Assembly: GCA_902729315.2 (NCBI GenBank)
Contig: LR746272.1
Span: 186,001 to 250,000, forward strand
Length of the DNA stretch: 64,000 nucleotides
DNA from: Spirodela intermedia
Lineage: Eukaryota; Streptophyta; Magnoliopsida; Alismatales; Araceae
Direction: 5' to 3'
The stretch's first letter is position 1, and each line of letters opens with the position of its first letter. Under the pieces are notes generated by a model, which was not told the origin of the DNA, searched no databases, and worked only from the letters and a program-made list of their open reading frames with translations. The position numbers and the translations under genes are program-made. Of the stretch, positions 1-11,600 are shown one piece after another.

Positions 1-472
1 CTTGGGCAGAAAGAAGGATGACTGTCTCACAGTCGCTGTAACCCCACCCCTCTTACCAGACGCGATCGAAGAAGGTAGGCGAACTAGTAGAGGATTGTAA
101 GTATTGGAAGTTTATATCCAGATTTTTACGTTTTACGTTTTCCCTTGTCAAATATTTATTTATGTTTTAACCGTGATTTATTCGGTGAGGAGTGAGGTGA
201 TAGACTAGAAACACAATTTATACTAAAGGTAGGTAGGATGGTATTTTTGCAGAAATAAACCCATCAGTACGCCGACCGTACTTAAGGATAGAAGCGGCGG
301 GCAGCGGACTGCGGGATGGTTAGGAGCTGAAGGTGAGGACAACGGAGCCTCTCACTCCGATCGGCTTCTTCTCCGCGACATTGCTTTCCCCTCCGGCGAA
401 CGGAATCGGGAGCCTGGATTCCGACCTACTCTGAAAGCTCTACTCTGCTTTCTCTCTCTGTCTCTCTGTCTC

Positions 473-529
<57 letters not shown>

Positions 530-1194
530 CTTCTATTTCCGCTATGGAAGTCGCGCGCTCAGACCTCACGATCAGCTGCACAGATCCTCGACCCTGATCC
601 TTGCCGAGTACCGCCTCCAGGTGAAGTGTGCGTTTCCCTCCTAGCCTCCCTCGTTCTTCAGTGGTTGAATTCCCTTCTCGTCAAAAGGCTGTCCGGACGG
701 AGTGAATTTCAGTCGTCCTCCTGTGTGTCGCGGTTGACTTGAACACAGATGGCGTGGGTCAAATTTTCCACCGTAGACAGGATAACTCGGAGGACGTTTT
801 GGGCGTTCTTCACAAGTCCGCATTCGGATTTGGGGGGGTTGAACTTCAAAGGACTACTCGACTCGTCATCCGTCACCACCATTTCTGCGTTTCTTTCAAA
901 GTCTTGCAGCTCAAGGCTCTCTCAGTGTGAAAGCCCTATGAAGTTTACGGCGTGAAATTTTATTGAATTTCAATTTTCCATTGACAACGTAATCTTTGAT
1001 GTAGCACTCCTCCTTTATTCCAATGCACTGTTTTATTGATTCTGTAAGTAGTTGTGATATCTTTGTGAGATTGCCTTGTTCGTTTCACATAAACTGGTGT
1101 CCACCAACTCCACAGCTTGCTTGCAGTCATCTCTATTTTTTGCCCGAAAGCTTCATTCGTCTGCTCAATGCTATGAATCCTTCACAGGGAACAG
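1..1194. other. Upstream region and probable 5' leader of NXD1
   Basis: No coding region is recognised here. The first 300 bases are AT-rich. From about 300 the GC content rises, and a pyrimidine tract (CT and CTGT repeats) lies at about 450-526, as is common in plant promoters and 5' leaders. The sequence just before the NXD1 start has the form TTCACAG followed by GGAACAG and ATG, so an untranslated first exon and a leader intron ending near 1188 are possible. The short open frames here are out of frame with NXD1 and match nothing I know. Confidence 0.4.
450..526. repeat. CT/CTGT microsatellite
   Basis: An imperfect pyrimidine tract of TCTC and TCTG units, the last part being pure TC. It lies about 700 bases upstream of the NXD1 start codon and may be part of its promoter or leader. 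Confidence 0.85.
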
Positions 1195-3874
1195 ATGGGA
1201 TCTGCAGATGTCACCGAGTCTCAGTTCACCTCAGACTATGCTCACGGACCTCCATGGGTGTTCAAAGGCAGGCAAGACACACGCTGCTTCAAGTTTTTAC
1301 TGATGTTTCTAAAGCCCGTTTTGACCCATGGATTGACGATTGCAGTGTCAATTTTCTATATTTTCTCAGAGCGCTCTATCAGCTTCATCTCGTGAAGAAA
1401 GAAATCGCCTGTAAGTTAATCCCTAAAGAGCTGAAACTGGTGGAAGCATTTGGGTAAGGGCCTTCACAATGCAATGCTTTCTCCTTGGGTCTTCGAAAGT
1501 CACATCGCTTTGGAGATTCTTTTTCCTCATCGGTCGGAAGTTTACCTTCTTGCTTGCTTTTGAACACAAGCATCCATATTGCAGATACACGCTCGGTGGT
1601 CTGTTTCTTGCTCACTATGATGCCAGCCCAGCTGGGGTATTTGACGAGGTTGGCCATGTTTGACTGGTTTTATCGTTATTTTTGCCCAAATAGTCAGCTA
1701 AATGGATAAGTTGTCTGGTGAGAGTAGTACTCATGGGATATACCATCTGTATTTCTTAGACATAGGGAATTTGTGCAGTATGCAGCGCATGACTCGATTG
1801 CCCTCCTGGTTTGATTCTCTTGTTATTCGGTAAGTTATGAGAGATTATAACTGACTCAAGATTGCGCTGTTCTGTCTCTGTTCCCAGCTCGTGGTCATTT
1901 CAGGCATCGTGTGGAATCCTCCAACCTCATGCGCGTACGTTTCTTTATTATGCCTATTATTTTCCAAATGTCCGCGGTCATGATATATACAGGCATTTTT
2001 CATCTTTGGAGTTGAGCTGATTTTTGATAAATGGTATTGGAATTTCTTTCTGATAGATGGGCGACCAGGGTTCTAGTCAGTAGTCATGAAGCATGCCGGC
2101 ATGGAAGAAAGGTGGGACACAGGAGGATTTCTCATCAGATGTTGCCATCTGTTTGACCCTTGTGTATGTGATTTTCGCTTTCTTACAGGAAATAGGACTT
2201 CCAAGCCATTTTGCTGAATTTTCAAAGGTAAAATTCGATAGAAATATATGCTTCTCATACACTTCGCAAGGGCTATTTGATGCACATTCGTTATGTGGAC
2301 GAGTGATTGAGCCTAGAGCTTCGGATGCATTTTCTTTTGGATTGTCGCATGAGCCTTTCATTAGAAAAATGTATCGATTAGTTTGAAATTTTAGACAAGT
2401 CACCATTTCTGAAAATCAGATTCACATGATAACTTATTATGAGATAGTATGCCTTGACTCGCAACTGGGTTCACATGAACGGAATCCTCTGTGCGCCAGG
2501 AATATGAATCCGCGCCATTTTAATGATGACAGTCATCATGGAAAAAACTATTGAGTAGAATTCCATGTATATGCTAAGAATATGCATCTGTCTTCGTTTT
2601 TGGACTATGAAAATTCTTCAGACAATCATCATGGTGGAGACTACGGTTATAATGCACAGTACTAAATGTATTGCGGCATGCAACTGAGAACCAATAGGCA
2701 ATAAGTGAACTGAGAACAAATAGGCAATGAGTGAACTGAGCCCTTGTATGTAGTCACATTTTAATCTTTGTGGTAGCCAGTAATGAGGCCATCTTCATCA
2801 CCTTACAGAAGCTGGAAGACAGCGCGTGCAGATTCACCCGTTGTATCGGCATTCTGATGTCAATATTTCCATCTATTTCTCGTTGAGAGAGAATGCCTAA
2901 CAACATGGTGTCCTTCGTCAGTGCAGTCTACAGAGAGCTTACAGAGACCTAGAAAGAAAGGCAGAGGAGCCCTGGGTTTGGTTAAACCCGGCTCTGCCTT
3001 TTCTATCCCAGAAACTCGTCCAGGGACCCAGGTGAGCGAGTTCAGGGATGATGCTGCAACTCCCCTTTGTAACATTACCCTGCCTCTCGGTGGTGAGTGA
3101 GGTTTTCCTCTGTGGATCATTTTAGTTCAGTTTGAAATGCGGAGTTCATAGATGGGAAATCCCATTCTTTCTGATTTGCAATTGTTTTCATTTCTCGGGC
3201 GACGAGCTTGGTGGCGGCAGTGCTCGAAGCTAGAGAGGACAAAAGATGGATGGGGCCCGTGATCAAGTTCTCTCTTCCGAGTTTCAGGTCAGATTCTCGC
3301 CACCCACTTTGAGATATGAAATTGCCGGTTGCTCTGAGCGATCGATCTTTGACGGCTGATGTTCTGCTGCATGAAATGATTACAGCGGCAGAACCGTGCA
3401 TAATCCTCTCCTCCTCAAGTACTCGTGCCATGTGAAGTGCAGGTCTGTTTCTCCTTCTCTCAATCTCAAGCATAGCGTACGAGGGGAGTGGGGGAAGGGG
3501 GGGCGGATCTATGTTATTGTTGTCTGGTCCGTGGTGGCCTCCTTGGCTGATTTGGTAGGGTGTCGCCTTCCTATGTGATCTTGGCGGAGGGCACGGGCAC
3601 GAGTACCTGAGAAGCTTGAGATCAAAGCTTGTTAGCAGCGGCATATTTTTGGTGCAGGGTGCGACCGGTGGAGCCCGCCAGGCTGTACGCTCCGGGGAGC
3701 GGGAATCGGAACGACGGCGAAGAAGGGAAATCCGCTCAGCCCGCCGGCGACGAGGCTTCTCGAAGCCTCGGGGTCTCCGTGCTACTGTCCAAACCCATCC
3801 TGGCTCTCGAGTTCAGTTCGCTCGAGATGCGGGTCGGAGCGCCTTCGGTTGTTGGCGGACCTCCTGCGGGTTGA
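1195..3874 (+). CDS. NXD1: NEOXANTHIN-DEFICIENT 1 (NXD1) homologue
   Basis: Ten exons: 1195-1271, 1370-1453, 1585-1648, 1888-1934, 2057-2111, 2189-2227, 2927-3092, 3221-3287, 3386-3442, 3658-3874. They join to 873 nt, a 290-residue protein, close to the usual length of plant NXD1. Known landmarks appear in order: PPWVFKGR, ALYQLHLVK, a stretch beginning YTLGGLFLAHY, WNPPTSCAWA with HEACRHGRK, LPSHFAEFSK, WMGPVIKFSLPSF, LLLKYSCHVKC and near the end LLSKPILALEF. The family has been linked to an acetoacetate decarboxylase-like barrel fold. In Arabidopsis and tomato it is required for neoxanthin accumulation, although no catalytic step has been assigned. Intron 1 begins with GC instead of GT. The start of exon 7 is the least certain border: that region (2927-3092) is diverged, but its phase fits both neighbours. 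Confidence 0.9.
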
Positions 3875-4081
3875 GGACGGCGAGGACCTTCGCTCGAACT
3901 GCCGGGGGCCGGCGGCGTCTGCGTCGTCGAGAACGAGACGCTTTTGACTCTCACACGCTCTTCTACTTCTGTGGGTTGGGCTTTGTGCCCCCTCTAAAAC
4001 TGCCTGATTTCTGACGTGTCTCATCTCCGGTCTTGACTTCCGTCCATACGCTCTCTTTACTTTCATCTCATATATATATAG

Positions 4082-4146
<65 letters not shown>

Positions 4147-5665
4147 CCTCTCCCTCTCCCTGGTGATCCACTTCGACGCGGGAGAGAAAAAGGCACGAAC
4201 TACTCCAGAGAGACGAGGGAAACGACAGTGATCGGCGCAGCAAATTGCGGGGGCCTAAGAAGAGGAGAAAAGGCGAGGACTGATGGCGAGGCGGCCGCGG
4301 GTGGATGCCCTAATCACCCGATTGCCCGTTCCATCGTGCGACTCAGCCTCGCCTCGGGGAGTTTTGACGACGACAACTCCTTGACTGCACCCGGAAGACC
4401 TGGTTCCTTTCTCCTCCATCTCCCTCTGTTTCCGTCTCATATAACGAAGGGCTCGACCGGTCAACTGTGCCGTGTGTCACATGCCCCGATAGGTTGGAGT
4501 CGTTTCTTCTTTTCCTTCGGCGCCTGGTTAGAATTTTGGGTGTGCGTGCTCTTGCGAGATATGTGCTCTAGGGCTACTCGTCTCGACTCTGCCAGGCCTT
4601 CAGCATGTTTCCGGCGTAATGCATTCAAATTCTCCGAGTACTACAAGAAGTGAGGACGTCCCTTGAGTGGTGGATGGAAACGGCCAGGTGCGCGACGTTT
4701 TATCCGAGCAACTCGTAATCTTTTCCCATGCCTGACCTAGAGTTTCCATTTTCCGCCTGTCGTGATCTGGCTTGCCAGGCTTTTCATCTCTTTGCCAAAT
4801 CGTGCATCGCCGAAAACATGTGATATAGTATGCGAGATTCCTCGGTAATTCTTCGCCTTTCTGTGTTCATTTATGTCTTGGAAAGTATTCATTTATGAAA
4901 GGGAATGTCTTCTTGGCCAATCTCCTTCCCAAAATAATGATTCCTTATTTTCAAAGCAGACATGGAGCAAACATAAATGTTGTTAGCAAACATAGAGCAG
5001 AATGAAATGACGCAGTCCTTAAGTTCCGTGAGGAATGTCATCCTGACGTGGATACAGAAATGTTGTAACCTCTTTCATTGTTTTCACTCGGGCATTACTG
5101 GGTGTTTCGGTTTAAGACAATGGCATCATCTTGGTTAAGGCACATGTTGATTGCTAGATTCCATCTGTCTGATATCGAGGGGTGAGGTTCAGTGTTTTGG
5201 AATGAAAACGCTATCTTTATGACATCAATTGATTAAAAAAGAAGAAGTTAGGGGACGATACGAAAATAACTCAGCAATTGCAAATATGTTGATATCTTAT
5301 TGATCGCCACTTATGGGCGACTGAATTATTTTTCTTGAATGTGGAGGTTTGAGGTTATTTGAAGCAGTACAGGCGTATGATATTTCTAAAAGTATCTCGT
5401 GTGTTGCCCCAGTCGTTGAGCATATATTAAATATGGGCTCGTCTTGTTTCACCGTTTTATTCTTTTGTTTTTGGCATTCTTTTGGAGATTGAGAGTACAG
5501 GCCTCTAAGTTTCAGCCATATTTCTTGACAGGGTTTAACAGTTTAGGGAGAGTCTTCTCCAGAATCCATTTCCCTATTGAATTGCCTCTTTTTCAGCGGC
5601 TAGTTTTTTCCACATCATAGAGGAAGTGCTTCCGTCACTTAATTCTATGTTCAATTGTCAATACA
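3875..5665. other. NXD1-UBP26 intergenic region
   Basis: This holds the NXD1 3' end and the UBP26 promoter and leader. A long pure TC tract lies at 4086-4145, followed by a GC-rich stretch to about 4650 and AT-rich DNA to the UBP26 start. The open frames at 4033-4653 and on the opposite strand run through the repeat, have repeat-driven composition and match nothing I recognise. They are treated as non-coding. Confidence 0.5.
4086..4145. repeat. (TC)n microsatellite
   Basis: About 30 uninterrupted TC units directly after a TATATATAGATAT stretch, then CCCTC-type pyrimidine sequence. It lies 1.5 kb upstream of the UBP26 start codon and is probably polymorphic in length. Confidence 0.95.
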
Positions 5666-8600
5666 ATGAGTAGACAAACTACTCGTAGCAAAAAAAGGCA
5701 TAAGGCTGACGATGGTGATAATACTCCTGGGATACTGAGGTTAGTCACTTTTTTTCTTTATTTTTTATATATTAACTAATAATTGCACGTGTTTATTCAT
5801 AGTTTTTTGTCTTTTTAGGAGGATTCATCTATCTGGTGAGGTTACCCATAATGACATTTGCCAACTCTATTCAATCAACAAACCTCTTTGTCAGGGTTGC
5901 CGTGTAAATTCCAGGGACTCCCCAAACTGCTTCTGTGGCCTGGTTCCATCCTCTAGTGGAGCTAGAAAAAGCGGCTTGTGGCAGAAGCTTTCAGATCTTA
6001 TTTCTTCTGTTCTTGGTCCAGACCCAAATGAGGATCACCGCTTACCCAGAGAAAGACCTGCTGGACTGACTAATGTTGGGGCAACTTGCTATGCGAATAG
6101 TATACTTCAGTGTTTGTATATGAATATATCTTTCAGAGCTGGTATCTTCTCTGTTGAGTCAGATCTCCTGAATCAGCATCCTGTTTTGGATCAACTAGCA
6201 CGTCTCTTTGCCCTACTCCATTCCGGAGAAAAGGCTGTTATTGACTCACTCCCATTTGTTAAGACATTGGAGTTGGACAAGGGTGCTCAGCAAGATAGTC
6301 ATGAGTTTCTCACTTTATTTCTTTCTTTACTGGAGCGGTCTCTAAGCCATTCAGAAGTTTCTAAAGCAAGAACTCTTGTTCAAGATCTATTTCGTGGCAG
6401 TGTGTCACATGTGACGCGGTAAGAGATTCTTTTAAGCTTCTCACTTTAACAAGAAATACAGCGTTTGGAATACATATGGGTTTTTTAGTTTTGATTGTTT
6501 CCGTTTTTTTTCATTGTTTCCATTTGCGTCTGTGGAATGTTTACTTTAATTAATGGAAAATCTCTTTTGTCTAACTAGTAACGAAATCTTGTATCCATCT
6601 ATATCAATATGTCTAAAGAATCCCCGAAATGCCTCAAAGGGCACCAGATATCCCCTTCTTAGTCCAGTCACCTGGGCAACTCGTCTGTATTTGTGGTAGC
6701 TGCCTTTGTAAGGGAGATGATTGAGGTCCTCTCTTCTTCTGAACACTAATAATGCGTCATTATTATGTTTTACCCTGGGTAAAGTATCTGATTGGTAGCT
6801 TTTGAAGAATTCTCAAACCAGTCGCTTGATGAATAGTAAAATTGCTCAGTTACTTTTGTTCTCAATATCATCCTAGAGAGGTCCATGAAAGATGCTGAAT
6901 TTAGGATAGGTTCTTATCAATTGCCAAATTTGTTCTGGAAGGGTACATGTACAGCCCCTCCATCAATAAAATATGAGGATCTCTGTTTCTATTAGTAAGG
7001 GAGCGTCCTATCATCAGATCTTTTAGTACAACAAGGTTACTGGTGGGTGAGAGTGTCAAATTTCCCAGCTCTTTCTTTCGCAGCGGAATTCATATTAAAT
7101 TCGGTTTCTGTTGATTTCTACTGAATTTCAAAGTTACTTTTCAGATAATAATAAGGCTGCTTATGTTTGGGTTATCTATATGTTGGGGAATAATTGGTCT
7201 ATAACACATTTTCTTTTTCAAGGTGCTCAGTATGTGGGAAAGATTCTGAAGCTTCTTCAAAGATGGATGACTTCTACGGACTGGAGTTGAACATTAAGGG
7301 ATTGGACAATTTAAATGCTAGTTTGGATGATTACCTTAGTGTAGAACAACTCTCTGGGGAAAATCAATATTTCTGTCAGGCATGTGGAAAAAGAGTTGAC
7401 GCAACCCGTTGTATTAAATTGCATGCACTCCCCCCTATTCTTATTTTTCAGCTCAAACGCTATGACTTTCTTATGGAGGTGAGTCACTCAGTAATATGAT
7501 AGCTGTTTCCTGTCTTAAACCCATCATGACTATCTCTGCTTTAGTCAATCACGATATTCATCCACCCATTCGTTTTTGCGCTTATCTTCCTTTGAACATA
7601 CTTCTTTCTCCTCAGATGACAAAAAAGAAGAAGATTACCTCATCCTTCAGTTTTCCCAGCCAACTAAATATGGGAAGAAGATTGGATGATGTCCCTGAGC
7701 CGGAGCTGTTGTATGACCTTTCAGCTGTACTGATTCACAAGGGTGCTGCTGCCACTAGTGGGCATTATGTGGCACGTATTAAGGATGAAAACAGTGGGCA
7801 GTGGTGGGAATTTGATGATGAGACTGTCCTCAAGTTGGGTCATCAACCTTTTGGGGAGGCATCATCAAACTCGTCTGGCAATGCTCAGCCAGCTGCGCAG
7901 TCTGAGGAGCTGCACCCTGCTTCAAATGGAAACCATAGTTCTGGTTTCAGTAAGTCACAACATCAAGAGATATTTTCTCCGACTGATGCCTATATGCTGA
8001 TCTATAACTGCATGGGTGCCCAGAAATATGTAAAGAGATCTGATAAAACTTTTGGGCCAGATGCCAAAGATGTAGATATGGTGGTTTCTACTAATCTTAT
8101 TGATCTTCCAAGTCATCTTTCTGAAGAGGTTGAACATTTTAATCTACCTTTTGTCGAGGATTGTAATGAATACAAGTCAAAGAAGGGTATGCTGGTTGCT
8201 CACATAACTGAGCGACGACAAGAAGTTAAGGCAATTCTTTCTGAAGCCTCTGTTCATTCAGTCGAAGACCCATTTTTCTGGGTTTCAGTTGATTGGCTTC
8301 GCCAGTGGGCTGATAATGTTGACCTTCCATGGACTGGCAACACCAATCTTCTGTGAGTATCAGTTATCCTACATAACTCTATACATCCATAATTTGAGCA
8401 CTTTGATATTTCTGTGCACATCCAAATCTACATGTCCTCGTCTTTCTTGAGATCAGTAGTTCTTTTAGAGATTTCTGCATGGTTAGTACTCTTAAATTCC
8501 TTTTAACTTTGTCATGTTGGACAGACGTCTTGACAACAGCAGAATTCAGTGTTCACATGGAAAAGTTGCTGTTGATAAAGTTAGCTGCATGAAGCGGATG

Positions 8601-11600
8601 TCGACTGCTGCATGGTCTAAACTGCTTTCCACGGTGAGAAATATGCCAGAGTTGTTTGGTGTACACTTGCATCATTTTTCTCTGTTTCATTTCCTAAGTT
8701 TACTTTGTTTTATTTCTCAGCTCTTTCAGAAGCCATCGATGTCATACATCATATATGACGAGAAGAACATGAATCTCTGTAGAATCCAGATAGTGAATTT
8801 AATAAAAACTATAAACGGTTCCTGCTTCCTCGCATAGCTTTACAGATCATATTCCTGTGTGGGGGAGAGACCACCAGTGTCAATGCTGCTGTGAATTTCG
8901 TTTTATGTTTCAGCATAGCCTCTTGATCTTTTTTCTTTATTCATCCTTGATCTTTCCTTCCATAATCAATTTGAATATTTTAGAGTTTGTCCCTGTCGCA
9001 TCCCAAATAGTTGTATGTAATGGTGTCCATTTCTCCCACCCATCTATCTTCACGTGTCATCCCCTATCTTGTTTTGACTCAAAAACTCCATAGATTTCAG
9101 GATAATTCTACCAGTGTGGACATCCATTCATTCCTCCAACTCAGCATAGCAGCAGAAAGAATTATCACACAATTTCTACCTCATTCTCCAATTAAATGGC
9201 AGTGTGGATCTTATGTAAAACAGGTGGATTTACTTAAACTGTGAGAGAATCGGGGATACAGATGCCTCTGTCTACAATCATAAAGCTAGCTAATTTGAAA
9301 ATTGAAACGCTGTAACCATCTGTTATGAATTTTCTCCGACTTTTTGTCAATCGCTATTTGCCCGTACACCCTTTTGAAAGTAAGGATTTGTGACGCAATA
9401 AGGTTTCAAAATGGTTTTCTCGTCTTCACTTTATTCCTTTGATACGTTTTGGACCCCGAATTTCATGTATATTTGTGCCTTATCTTTGGATTTTGTCTCC
9501 TGTCTCCTGTCTTATTTCATTCAATGATTTGAATGTTTCTCATTTTCAGTATGGAGGTGGCCCAGCTTTGAGCAGTGATGACTACTGCATTGAGTGCCTT
9601 AAGGAAGAAGCCCTGAATTTTGTTTCTGCCGATGATTATCGAGATCGAAGGGCTGCCATGAAGCAATTCGCAGAGGTGGCGCTTGCTGGAAAGAGTACTG
9701 ATGGAAAATCGTATTATGTATCAAGAACATGGTATTATTCATTTTTCCTCCTCGACTTTATGCCAACTTTTGCATTTTTTGCTATCTGAGCATTTTTAGT
9801 ATTTTATTTGGTTAGACACTATCCTTTCCTGCCAATCCATTATAAGTTTGGATCACATTGTCTTATTCTTATGCTTTGACATGTAACGGCATGGCGGTAA
9901 TCGAAATATTTATTTGATCCATGAAGGATATGAACCGATAATTGAAATAATTGATGTCAGATGTAAAACCAGGTTTAAATTTGATTGAATTTTCCGACTT
10001 TGGCCTAGGCTGATGTGTGAATTGCTTGTTGACTATCATCTCAACGCTTGAACATATTGTACCTTGGCCATAAATTTCCATGTAGAATTCATTTTATTAT
10101 TCTTCATTAATTAGTTTTCACAGCTGGCATCTAGCTATAGTTTGATCATGCAAAAAATTGATTGATGACCTCACTGCATTTTTGGGAAGTACTAGCTGCT
10201 TTCACTTGTCGGAACATCTAACACTTGAATCGTTCTCTACATCCAAATATTAGAGATTGGAGGCTTAGAGTATTCGGGATCACCAATAAATATGGGAATC
10301 CTGTTGATGGAACTGTGGTGGAGACAAATTCCGAGATGGAAGACGTATTACCTTCCTCATAACAATAGGAAAATCAGTAACGGAAAAGATGACTGGACTG
10401 GTTCTACGTTTTTCTCTATATTTTTGGGCATGCCTTGGCAAAAGCTTCAGTGCATCCTCTATTTAAAATTTTTAAATGACTCATATTGCTATGAATTCGT
10501 AATCATCAGCATAGTAAAATAAGTGGCAGTAAGTCGATGATATTTAAGTTATGGTTTCCTCTTTAACCATATTTCCTGATGTCTCGGTGCCACATTAAAA
10601 AAGTTGATGATCAACATCTTAAGTTCGACGGTAGTTTGTCTATAGTTGGGAAGATATTTAGCTTTCATGCATAATCTGTAAAGTATATTATTACATTAAT
10701 TAGTTCTCAATTAGTCACGTTCCTTAATTGCATTCATCAGCAAAATTACGTTCTTCAAAACCGATTGTGTAATTATCATTCCAAGAGCCAAAACTAATGA
10801 ATCGATACACTGGATAATATGATTCTGGCTGCTTACCTGCCAAAATATGCTGTATGATCTGACTATTCGTCTCCATGTTTCTCTATTTTTTTTTTCTTTT
10901 CTACATGGAAATATGTAACGACCCTGAACACACAGTGGAAGCGAGAACCGAAGAGAGAATTAGGAAAAAGAAGGCGATCTGGTGGAGTTAGTGGATAGAA
11001 ACCCTGAAAGGTACGAGGGTATTCGAGAGACCCACAGCTCTCCAAATCCAACCCTAATCTTCCCAGGATTCCCCGCCCTCTCACCCCCTTTCCCCATTCA
11101 CATTAAGTGTCCATGATACCCTGACTGGAAGCTTCGCTAGTGGGTTAGGCCCCCTCCTTGGAACTGACCCTTTTTTTCGTACGGGAGTAAGTTAGGCCCA
11201 GTGGCCTAACAAACTATCATCATGTTTACAGAACATCAAGCTCTTCTCTAAATACATGAACAGATCATGCATCACTTGCGCCTTTACCTTCCAAAACATA
11301 TTATTAGATATCTTGTGGCACAGTTATTGTACGTTTTTCATCCAGTTCGGAAAACAATTATGTTTTCTATCCCCCCCAGAATTTCATTCTTTTCAGATGA
11401 TGATTTTGGCTCCCTTTTTTTCTGTGGAGTTTCCTTTTGAGCACACTATCATATATATTTTTTTGTTTCTTTTTAGGTTGACTCATTGGTTGCGTAGAAA
11501 AAATGTTGATAACCCATGTGACGCTGATGCTGGTCCTACAGCATCTCTCAGATGCTCCCATGGTAATTTACTGCCGGAACAAGCTCCTGGTGCAAAACGT

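Noticed and set aside
1023-1457. 144-codon plus-strand frame overlapping NXD1 exons 1-2
   Set aside because: It reads through the GC-AG intron. Only its last part (ALYQLHLVK onward) is real, and this belongs to NXD1 exon 2.
3117-3644. 175-codon minus-strand frame
   Set aside because: It is antisense to NXD1 exons 8-9 and their introns, with no recognisable domain.
4033-4653. 206-codon plus-strand frame with a poly(Ser-Leu) run
   Set aside because: The run is the TC microsatellite read in frame, and the rest has no similarity.
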